The notes under the pieces were generated by a model. That model was not told the DNA's origin. It made no database searches and saw only the letters and a list, made by a program, of their open reading frames with translations. This document shows, piece by piece, positions 11,935 through 23,900 of a stretch of 64,000 nucleotides of DNA (position 1 is the stretch's first letter; every line of letters starts with the position of its first letter). A program made the translations under genes and the position numbers. This DNA is from Desmodesmus armatus (lineage: Eukaryota > Chlorophyta > Chlorophyceae > Sphaeropleales > Scenedesmaceae), in contig VIIQ02000028.1 in assembly GCA_007449985.2 (NCBI GenBank), positions 1 to 64,000 on the forward strand, given 5' to 3'.

Positions 11935-14900
11935 TCAAACCTTGGCACGCTTCCGCCGGCTGCTGCCACTGCTGCCGTTCGCTGCTGCTGCTGCCGCCTG
12001 CTGCTGCTGCTGCTGCTGCTCGTCCTCCACCGAGGTAGGCTTTATGCGCTGCGGCTGGAATACGTAGATGTTGTAAATAACGTTACGCCGTATCTGCGCC
12101 ATTGTCTCCAGGAACAGGTTGTAGCCCTCCAGCTTGAATTCAGTGAGGGGGTCCTTGGAGGCGTAGCCACGCAGACCAACTGCCTGCTGCAGGAACTTGA
12201 TGGCCTGGGGGTATATGTGTGTGCGGGGGGGGGGGGGGGGTGAGCAGACAGGAAGTGGGTCCACAGTGATATGGCTTGTGTGTGCGTGTGTGTGTCGGTG
12301 TGAGTGTGTGTGCGTGTGTGTGTGTGTGGGGGGGGGGGGGCAAGGGGCAAGTTCAGGAGTGGGCAGACAGGCAGTGGGCACACGTGAGGACCTTTCAAAC
12401 TGGTGATGACAGAAGCCCACGCAGCACCCCACAAGCGCGCCACACACACACACGCGCACACCAATATGTGTGCAAAAATGAGGAGTGTGTTCCTATGCAT
12501 GAACATACTCTCTGCATCGTCACAGGACTGTGTCAGCTGCCCAACGGTGTTGACGCTGTCCAAGTGTGTGCGCAGCACATGGCTGGCACTACAAAAATGT
12601 GTGGAGGAGTGAAAGTATTGAAGGTGTCTGGCCTCAAGGGAAGGGTGCCGCTACGTGGAGCAGCAGCAACCTGCATGTGTAGAGTGTCCAATTTGCTGTG
12701 CCCCATGCTAAATACCGCGGCCACCAGAGAGGGGTGACAGTAGTGAGTGTATGGGGGTGACGCTGCAACATTTCCACCCCCACCCCCCTTCGCACATCTC
12801 CCATTCGCACCCATCCCACTGCAGCTCCGTCAAGGCTTGCAGTTCGTGCTTTGCATAGGGCCAAAGCTATGGCCCCAGTATCAATGAAGACCCCTTCTCT
12901 TCTTCCCCCCCCCCCACCCCACACCACCACACCACCCCTCCATGTGTCTACACACACACCTCCCCCTTGCCGCTCCCCCCGCCCCCCCTCCCCCCCTCCC
13001 CGCCCCTCCCACCCCCCTCCCCCCGTACCCCCCTCCCCCCCTTCGCCCCCCCCCCCCGTACCCCCCTCCCCCCCTTCGCCCCCCCCCCCCCCGTACCCCC
13101 CTCCCCCCCGTACCCCCCTCCCCCCGTACCCCCCTCCCCGTGTTTACCCCCCCCCCCGGTGCCCCCCCACCTGTAGGTGTTCCTTCCAGAGGTTGTCTGT
13201 CTGTGTGAGCACGAAGAACTTTTGTGCCTCCTGCATCAGCCCCCGCTCAACATCATCAACAGCAGCAGCCTTCTGCTGGTAGGCAGCGGTGGCCAGGGAG
13301 CGCAGGTACACACGCAACCCATCAAAGGTGTTGCCCGACTGCGATGCCAGCTCAGCACCTACAGGCATGGGGGATAGGCACACGGGGATGTTTGTGTGTG
13401 GCTGGGGGTACTACCACTACGGCGTAGTGGTGGGAGGAGTTACATGTGTCACATCGAAAGACTCTCAAAGGTGTTGCCTGACTGCGATGCCAGCTCAGCA
13501 CCTACTGGCATGAATCACATGGGGGAGAAGCAATCATCATTTACGACAGTGGAGAGATGGAAAGGCACACCATGATGAGACCATACAGCTGGTTCCACCA
13601 TTGGTGTAGACAGACTTGAGCACGTCGTCATGTGTGCTGCCAATGGAGAAAGGAAGTAGGTTAACGCAAAACGTGTGTCAGACGGTGGACGTACAGGATT
13701 TGCTGTAGGCAATTCAAGGATTTCATCCATGTCCTGACCGATGTGATATCACAAGTATCACCCACCACCCACCTGTGAGTCCCTCCAGCAGTGGGCAGTA
13801 CTGCACCATCTTGGCTGCTAGTGCATCCAACCGCCACTCTGATGGGTCTGCTGAACGGTCAACATTGGCCTAAGGGAGCACAGTGGGGGGGAGGGGGGGG
13901 GTGACAGAGCAGAGCAGACAATCAATGAACATGGTGCAATTGCAACTCAAACTCCAACACCGTCACCCAGACCAGCTCCTGCTGCTGCTGCTGCTGCTGG
14001 TTGCCAGAAGCAGGCAGTCCTGCCACATGCATCCTGACTATGGCTGTCACACGGTGCCCCCCCCCCTCCCCTCCCCTCCCCCCCCCCTCCCCTCCCCCCC
14101 CCCCCCCAGTAACACTTCCAAACACACTCTGTGCATCCAGAATGTCTCATTAGCACCACCATCATCACGAGCAGCAGATGGTCCATGCCCTCCTCCCCCC
14201 GCCCCACCCACCCAACCCCTGACCACACTCTCCTCTCAGCATACCCCCCCCCCCCATGTCCCCCCTTCCCTCCATGTCCCCCCTTCCCTCCATGTCCCCC
14301 CTGCCCCCCCCCCCTCACCTCTAGGATGTCGTCGCATGTCTTCTCCGCATACTCCACCATGAGGGGTGACAGGTCATCATTCAGCAGCGCACGCCGCCGC
14401 TCAGCATACACCCTGTCTCGCTGAGTGTTGACTACCTGGTCGTAGTCAAACAGGTTCCTGGACACAGAGAGGGGGGGGGAGGCGGCAGGGTGCACATTGA
14501 CGGTTTGTGAAATGACAGATGATTCCAGAGACGTATTGGTCGCAACGCATTCTACAACTGCATCAACCTTCAAGCAATTGTGTTGACAACCTGGTCATAG
14601 TCCAACAGGTCCTGGACAAAAGGGGGGACGGGGAGTGTGGCCGGTTGTAGATTCAGGGGCAGAAGATACATGTATGATTTCAGAGGAAACTTTGTCGCGA
14701 CAGGTGCTACGACTGCGATTAGATACCTACATAGAGTCACCTTGAAACAATCAACACTCCTTCGAATGCCGTCAACCCAAAAGCTGGGGGCCAGCTCAAG
14801 TGGTGATGACAAGAGTTGATTGGCAGCCACGGCAGACATGATGCCTTGCCCAAGACAGACTAGCCACAGACCCAACCAGCCTGTAAGGGCTGCCTACATT

Positions 14901-17900
14901 CAACAAAACACTCACCTTACACCCCTAGATCCAAACCGAATCACACCGCATCCTCCAAAGTCAGCACAACAGAAGAGGTGCCCTTCACAGTGACAGGCAC
15001 TCGGTCTCCAGTGATATCTGCTGCAGGCACAGGCGCTATCACCATAAGGTTCTCTGCATTGTCCAGCCGATGGTTGCACAGCAATCACCGACTGGACAAT
15101 GGAGGAAACTCTATGGCAATGGCGCATGTGCTTGCTGCTGATATCAGTGAAGACAAGTAGCAGCCTGCACCAACATTGCACTTTGGGGGGGGGGGGCAAA
15201 TGTTACACGTGGACACCTCGCCACACATCATTTGCCCTGCCTACCGGCGTTGAGCTGGCTATGCTATGACGTAGAAGTAGCTCTCCTTCTCAAAGCCCTC
15301 AAAATTTCCTCCACACGATCATCACGTACCCACGCCCCTCCCCCCCCCCCCCCCCCCCACCCACCCACCCACCCACCCACCCACCCACCCACCCACCCAC
15401 CCCTCCCAGCCCCCCCCCCCCCACCACCACCCCACCCCAAACAACCCCTGCCCACGGCCTCCCCTCCTTGAGCCCCCCCCCTGTCCCCCTGCTCACTTTC
15501 TAATGTCGTAGAAGTAGCTCTCCACCCTCTTCTGCGCCGTGTCCAGTGCGTCAGTCAGCATCTGGCTCTCCATGGGCAGGTCCTCAACACGGAACGCAAC
15601 CATCAGGTTCTTGATGCGGTCACCACCAAACACCCTGAAGGGTGAGCAGGGGGTGCACAGTAACAAAAAGGGTCACACACACGCATCATAGTCTTGACAG
15701 GACAGGTTCTTCATGCAGTCACCACCAAACACTATGTGGTGTAGAGGTGTCTTGTGAGAAGGGTGGGCAATATATCAAGATTGGAATTTGGACGATTCTC
15801 AAGGCGCCAGTGAGCTTACTCCATGGGGAAGAAAGGACCCCCCCCCCTAAAGCTGACACCTTGTGTCACTGCAAGCTGAAATCCTCATGGGTCGTCCCAC
15901 AACTTCCCCCCCCCCCCATGCTCACCTGAAGAGTGAGTCCTCCAGTGATAGGAAGAAGCGTGTGCTGCCGGGTCACCCTGACGACCACTGCGACCACGCA
16001 GCTGGTTGTCAATGCGGCGAGACTCATGACGCTCTGAAGGGAAACGAGGGAGAGCAGGAAGAAGTGGTTCAGAAACATACACGAGGGAGGATGTTGCGGC
16101 CTAAACCCTGTTGTGCAGAAGTGCCTGCTGGGGCATTCAGCCTGCCGTACTTGTGCATGACGAAGTCTGCTGCTCCAGCTGGGATGTTGGCACATGCATA
16201 GTTCGGCTGACCACCGGGGCAGAAGCAGTCAGATGTCCGAGCTTGAGCCACAAAAGCGTGCTCTGTGCCCTTATGCCAACAGCCAGACAGGCCTATCTGT
16301 GTCCATCACACCTATGCACATCAGGTCTTTGTACATTAGGTCTCCCCCCCCCTCACCTGTTCCCACCACGTGCAGTCCCCCCAGCCCCACCACCTCAGCC
16401 TTCTCAGTCTCAGTCACAGTACGGTACTCATTGTACATAGACTGAACACAAGCAGCAGCAGCAACAGCAGCAGAGAGCAGCAGCAGCAGACAAGAGGAGC
16501 ATCAGCACAAACAGTAGGAGAATCTCAGGACGACTAAGTGAGATGTAATGTAAGGCAGCCATGCCGTGAGCTCTGCATTAACCCCCCCCCCCCCCCCGCG
16601 CCCCAAACGAATGTCCAGCACAAACACACTGGATGCGCCCCACGTGTCATGTTCTGCCAGTCCATGCCTGCCATGTCGGCACCCCAGCACCAACAGCAAT
16701 GTCAACACACACACTCATGTGCCGAAACATCAACACTCGTCCCAGCCATCCCCTCAACCCTTTGATCTATCTCCCCCCCCCCCACACACACACCTGGTAC
16801 ACCTGCCTCAGCTGCAGCAGCACCTCGTCGTCAGTTGATCCCTTCTCACAGGCCACACTCAGCCTGTCCTCAGCCTCTAGCAGACCAAGGGACTGGCTGC
16901 CCCACAGCGCAGTGGCAGCACGCACAGCAGACTTGGCGGCAGCCAACGTGGCCTCAGACAGCTGCAGCAGGCAGCGACGACAACAGCAGGTGCAAATCTT
17001 TGCTTGCCTTCTTTTCTCGTAATCTTTGATCTTACCTTCCAATTTGTGATAGACAAACAATCCTTCTGTAGTGCTGGTATCATGCTGGTGGCTGGCAGTA
17101 CTGAGCTGGCTGCTGGTGCCTCATGCGTTACTTCCCAGCTATACCTGTTAGTAGGATTGTGCAGCTGCAGGAGAAGGTATGACACATTTGGAGGGGGCAG
17201 TGGTACAGGGCGACAGAAAGACAGATCCAGGGAGCCGAGTGAACAGCCTCACCTCGCATGGGAACAGGCTGGGGTCTGCTGCGAATGACCTCACACGCGC
17301 TTTGCCACCACGGCTGCGGGAGTAGGCGTCATCGTCAATGTCAGTCTGTTGCGGGGGGGGGGGGGGGGGGGGGGGGGCACAAGCCACGAAACGTGGAGGT
17401 GTGGCAGGTTCAGGTCAGAGGCAGGTACAAAAGAGTGACGGTGTTTTATGCGCTGTTTGAAAAAGCAGTGTCAGTAAGGGTGCGCTAAAAGAGGGTGTGG
17501 TGGTATAGCTCTTTGTGCTCCAACTTTGCGAATGTTGTGCAGAGGACGCCAGCAGCGCTGAGTAAACTGTAGGTGTTCAGAGGAATGTGATGGCAGGCAT
17601 GGTGCTAGAGGAATGCGATGGCAGGCATGACCTTCCCTACCTGCCCCATCAGCCAGGGCATATCCTTCAGCAACTCCTTGTTGCCAACAAGTTGTTGGCA
17701 CACATTGACTGGCAGCTGCACGTACGGCAAAGCAAACCTGCCGCTTCGCTTGCAGGCCGGCTTTCCGCCTACTGTGCTGCCCCTGTATCCCCGCCCCTGT
17801 ATCCTCTACACACCCACACTCTCATCCCCCTCCCCACAACCATTGCAGGCCCCCGTTCACCTGTGACACCACTGCTGGCATGAGCAGCTCCCTCAGCTTC

Positions 17901-20900
17901 AATCGGGCCATGTAGTCAGGGTTACCACCCAACAGGATGTCAGTACCACGACCTGGGGGGGGGGGGGGAGGGGAGAAACAGATCATGATGTCATTGATAT
18001 TGTCTTTGCTCAATCCTATCCACGCCCATTCCTGAAAAGAAGCTGTGCAGTAAGCTGGTAGTGGCATTGTCAAGTGCTCATTACACACACAGAACCCATA
18101 CATTCCGAGCTTTGGCTAGAATCCCCCCCTCCCCCCCCCCCCAAACCTCCCTCCACTCATACTCTGTCTCACCTGCCATGTTAGTGCTGATGGTGACTGC
18201 CCCCCCTGCGGCCTGACTGGGCCACAATCTCACTCTCACGCTCAACATTTTCAGGCTTGGCGTTCAGGACCTGCAGCAGCAGCAGCAGCAGCAGCAGCAG
18301 TGTCAGCAGCAGCAGCACAAGATGTGCGATAAGACAAGCTGGTGCCACCCCAAGCATACCGCCTAGGCTTATTCCTCAAGCTTCAAACATTCTAATCCAA
18401 CAAGGACCATCCTGTTACCCAACATGCCCCCTCGCGTCTCCTCGAGCGGGGAGATATTGCCTGTCTCCTCTGTCCCCCCCCCCCACTTACATACACACAC
18501 AGACACTGCACCCGTCCCCCTGCCCCCCCCCCCCCCCGCCCCCCTGCCGCCCCCCCCCCCCCGCCCCCCTGCCCCCCCCCCCCCACACACACACACAGAG
18601 CCCCCCCCCCCACCTGGTGTTTGATTCCCTCCTGTGCCAGCATCTCACTGAGCAGCTCACTCTTCTCCACACTGGTGGTCCCCACCAGCACTGGACGGCC
18701 CTCACGGTAGATGCGCTTGATCTCAGTCACTACAGCCTTCCACTTGTACTGCTCAAGCCTGAGTGGCAGGCAACAGGAAAGGGTTGGGAAGGGGGGGGTG
18801 CTGAGTAAAGCAGTGCATGTTTCACTTTTAGAGCAGTGCATGTTTTGACTTCAACTCGGTGGCTACTCCCCTCAAGCTTGCGCTGGACCCACAGCTAGCA
18901 CAGTGGTTGTTGTAATGCCTCACACCCAACCACTTTTGAGTTCATATGCGCAAAGCACCACCACACCGAACCAACACACACGCGTAAGAGTACACCGCTA
19001 GTTCACGGGTTGTGGTGTTTTGTATTACGTCCGGACAGTTGCACTTGCCGATCTCACCTGAAGACCACATCAGGGTTGTCCACGCGTGAGATGGTCCTGT
19101 TGGTGGGCACCACTGCCACTGGCAGCTTGTAGATGCCGTCAAACTCTGACACCTGGGGGGGAGCAAGGAAGGGTGGGGTGGGGGGTGAAGGGGAGGGAGG
19201 GAGGGAAGGGGGGGGGCGCAACCTGTTGGGGTGGCGCTGCTGAGCACAGACTGATTCCATGATGCCTAGTATAACTCATTTGAAGCGCAGCAAAGGGCAC
19301 AACAGCTCAGTACAGTGCATTACAGAGCAGCACAGTTGAGTGTGATACAGTACAGTCAATTACAGTGCAGTACAGTTCAATAGTATACCCCAGTGGCACG
19401 GGAGACAAAGTGTCACTTTGCACATTTGGGACAAAATGTCACTTTGCACACTGATCCACCTCTCCACAATGTACTTGAATAATCACTTCAGTAGCCAAGT
19501 GTATTGGTCAAGCCCAGGGCTTACTGGCCCAACACCTGTGTGCCACCCACCTCTGTTGCTGCTGTTCCTGTCATGCCAGCAAGCTTGGGGAAGTTCCTGC
19601 AGGCGGCACACAACACACTGTCATCATAGGCGCTACCCAGACGAAGGCCCACTGCAGGACCGCCCTCCCTTGCACAAACACTTGTCACATGTGCGCCCAG
19701 CTTTGACCCCCCCCCCCCCCCACACACACACACACACACACCATTGCAACCACAAACCTATGTGCGCTGGTTGTTTGCACCCCCCCCCCTTCACGGCTGC
19801 TGGTGAGCATGCATGATAGTACCAATACTCCCTCTATGTAGACGCACATCACCAAACCACCACACCACCACCACCCTCACTGACCTGAAGAAGGCCTGGT
19901 ATGACACGCTAGCCAGTGTGATGCTCTCTGCCTGAATGTCCAGTGCCTCCTTAGCCTCCACTGCCTGGTGCAGCCCCTCACTCCAACGACGACCTGGCAT
20001 GGTGCGACCAGTGAACTCATCAACAATGATGATCTGGAGGGGCGGGGGGCGCGGGGGGGGGGGGGGGGTAAAGCAGCACATGTGTGTTGGTGTACAGAGT
20101 GTATGCTGTTGATAGTCAAAAATATAAATGTGTGCGTGTACATTGGGTCAAGGGAAGGGCGGGGGGGGGGGGGATGGACAAGGCATGTGGCAGTCCTGTG
20201 CGGCAGCTAGGATGCCGGCAGATGCAGAGGTACTGCGCAAGGCACTGTAAGACTAAGGCTTGCAGTTTCTGGCTCTTTGTAATCGACTGTCATAATATAC
20301 AACCAACCCCACCTCCACACACAGCGGCATGTACGGTCAAGCCCCTCCTCCTACACCTGCCCCCCCCCCTCTCCCTTGCCCCCCCCCCCCCTTCCCACCT
20401 CCTGCACCCCCCACCACCACACACACACCAACAGACCTGCGCCCCCCCCCCCTCACCTCGTTGTTCTTGACTATGTAATTGACGTCCTTGATGAACAGCT
20501 CCTTGGCCTTCACTGCGTTGATGATGTACGACGCCCACTGCGTGCGGGGGTCATACAGGTCAGGAACCTGGGGGCAGCAGCAGCAGCAGCAGCAGTGTTG
20601 GTGCGAGAGGAGGTTATAGCAGCTGAAGGACACTGACATGAATGACATGAGGGTAGGCAAGACATGCCCTCCAAGCCTGGAATGACATAACCAGCTAGCT
20701 ATGCCATGCTATCCTCCCCCCCCCCCCCTCCGTGATCCCCTCCCCCCAAATCACCCCCCCCCCCCCCCCCCACCCCCTAAACCCACCTGCAGCACATCCT
20801 CCACTGCCTCGTATCCGTCCTCTGTCAGCAGCACGTTGCGCTGCTTCTCATCAACAGTGTAGTGGATGTCCTGAATGACCAAGAAGGGATGGGGAAGAGA

Positions 20901-23900
20901 AGCGGCAGCAGCAGGTGTTGTTGGTGGCAGCGGCAGCAGCGGCAGGCAAAGCTGTCAGGGCAGTTGAACTACATTGCACGCAGAACCAGCTGCTAGAGGC
21001 AACCACAAGAGGAAGACAGTATACAGCACTGTGTCCGGGGTTCAGCCCTGCTCACTACTGCTGTGTGGTGTATGTTCTCGGCAGTGACAGCTAATTGCAC
21101 ACGATAACTGTGAGAACTCTCAGCCCTACCTTTGTGAGTGCGTCTGCAATCTTTGCCGCCTTGTAGTACTTGTCGCTGGGTTTATCGCTTGTTCCGCTGA
21201 TGATGAGTGGGGTGCGCGCCTCATCAATCAGGATGGAGTCAACCTCATCGATAACACAGAAGTTGAAGGGGGTGGCGGTGCGCAGCACCAGCTCAGCAGG
21301 GGCCTGGGGGGGGGGGCAGCATTCGATCAGAAAGAAGTTTGAGAATGAAGTTTGAAGTAGGGGGCGTGGCCGAGCGAAGCACAAGCTCAGCAGGGGCCTG
21401 TAGGGAGAGCACTAACCCGGGCCGGGGGGGGGGGGGTGCAAGCACATGATGAGCAGCAGCAAAAGTCAACAGCGTTTACAGTCAAATAGTCATTGGTGCA
21501 AAAACGGCATTGTGCATCAGGCCGCCAATGAACCCCCCCCCCCCCCCCAGGCTTGACCATCTCCCTCTGGCGCGCATGTCAACACCCCCCTCCCCCCCCC
21601 CACACACACACATGCTTACTACATGCTAGCTACTCAAGTAATCCCTGTGCTAACACACACGCACACGCACAAAGACTCGCTCGAGGGAAGGGGGGGGGTG
21701 CACGCCAGGGGTGGGAAGGGGCGGGCTCGGTATGTGGGTGTGTGTGGTGGGGGTCGAAACAGGCACGGGGCCTGTGCTATCCCCCACCACACACAACCAC
21801 ACACCCATCCCCTCTCCCACACCCCGCGGGCGACCCCCCTCTCCCCGAGCAAACACCATCCACCCATTTACACCCCCCCCCCCCCCCCCCCCCCCCACCC
21901 CCCCCCCCCCCCCAGCCACGCCCCCCCCCCCTCACACACATGTATCCTTACTGTTCGACACACACACACCCAGCCACTCATCCCTGCCGCGTTGTTGCCG
22001 AGGTAGTCAAAGCCCAGCATCATTGTCCCACCGACCTCACTATTACCCCCGTGCTTACGCATGCCTCAATCAATGCAGACCATGCTTTTCTTTGCCCACC
22101 TCTGGCGGCCCCGTCCCAAGCGCCCCCCCCCCCCCCCCCCCACCACACACACACACACACACATGCTCTAGCATTTCTCACATAACACATAAAACACACT
22201 CACCCCCCCCCCCACCAAACAATGCTTGCAAACAATGCTTGCAAACAATGCTTGCAAGCAATGTGTTGGCCCCCTCACCCCTGCCAGGTTGTCCCTGAGG
22301 TAGTCAAAGCCCAGCTCGCTGTTGGTGACGTAGGTGATGTCAGACAGGTACGCAGCACGACGAGTCTCAGGGGTCATGTCGGCCTGGATCAGTCCAACCT
22401 GGAATAAACAGCAGCAGCAGCAGCAATAGCAGCAGCAGCCGCAGCAAAAGGTTGTGAGGACAGCAACATTGCTACTGGCTGCAGTTTCAGCAGCATTGGC
22501 AGCACGTGCCCCACACACTGAGTGTCCCCGTCCGGCCTACCGCCCGCCCTTGTGTTCACCTCCGTCATTGACTCCTAAATCCCTTGGCTGCCATGATTCC
22601 AATCCATCCCGCAAAACACACGTCTCTGCTCTGCCCCTCACCCACCCCCCACCCATCCACCTGATCCCCAGGATGCGTGACACCTGCCCCACGCCACACA
22701 GCCACGCTTGCAATCAGGAGTGCTGTACCGGCATGCAAACATATCCACCAAATCTGTAAGCCAACACAAACACAGTGAACAATGAAAACTCAAAGCATCC
22801 CCGCGTCCTGCCCCTGCCCCACCCACCTGCATGCCCAGGAAGCGAGGCACCTGTCCCACCCACTCGCTGTCACGGCGTGCCAGGTAGTCGTTGACTGTCA
22901 CCACGTGCACACCCTTGCCAGCCAGCGCGTTGAGGTAAGATGGCAGCACAGCAACAAGCGTCTTACCCTCACCTGCACAACAGAGTGGGTAGGGGGGGGG
23001 GGGAGGCTTGCAAACCAGTCCAACCTTAGGGTGTGGTGGATGTTGCTCAAGGCATCCCGGTGTGTACAGCACAACGGACGAACCCAGCCCACCAGCACAA
23101 GTTCGTTCTGCCCCCCCCCCCCCCAAGCCCCTAGGGGCACTAATTGATCTCTGACATCACATCTGTGCTTGCAGCATCCCTCTCTGAAGCATTGACGTCC
23201 GCTATCAAAGTCTTTCAATTTGATAAGAACAAGAACCAGCCTCAGCCACTGTCTGCTGCTCCCACCAGTCTGCTGCCCTCACCTGTCCTCATTTCAGCAA
23301 TCTGCCCCTCGTGCAGGATCATGCCTCCTATCAGCTGCACGTCAAAGGGACGCAGACCCAGCACACGACGCGACCCCTCACGCACTACCTGCGGGGGGAG
23401 GGAGCGGGAGCGGCAAGGAAAACAGGGAGGCAGGGAGGCAGGGGTTACATTGGGGGTGAGGCGGGGGCACTTTTGAAAACAGACTGACATGCCGGAGAAG
23501 CTGCGGGAGGGGGGAGCGACAGGGGGCAGGGGCAGGACAAGGGGGCAAGGAGAAGGGGGGGGGGGGGGGTGAGGCCGGAGTGTGGAGACAGGACGGAAAG
23601 GGACGGCTTAACTTTCTGGGCATGAGATGGGTAAGAGGGAGAGACGAAAAGTAGCAGACCAACAACAGATGAGGCCAAAAAAAGCAACATAATAAAGTAT
23701 GAATGGCGGATAAGGGTGCCTGACATGGCTTGATGAAGTGGGTGGGCAGGTGGAAGAGCAGAGAGCGGAGCCAGGAGTATGCACCTGGTTGGTCATCCAC
23801 TGCAGATGACCACAGCAGATGACCACCAACTGCAGATGACCACAGCAGATGACCAACCAAATGCATCTCCCTGCCCCCTCACATGCACCCCCCCCTCCTC

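Noticed and set aside
12851..13282. Proline-rich plus-strand frame resembling a hydroxyproline-rich wall protein
   Set aside because: It is the translation of the C-rich minisatellite in a SecA intron and runs antisense through exon 21.
17637..17714. Possible extra SecA exon ([19 protein letters not shown] on minus)
   Set aside because: Exon 13 (ending VVSQ) and exon 14 (starting TDIDDD) join in phase, and the family alignment leaves no gap for it. It could be a rare alternative exon.
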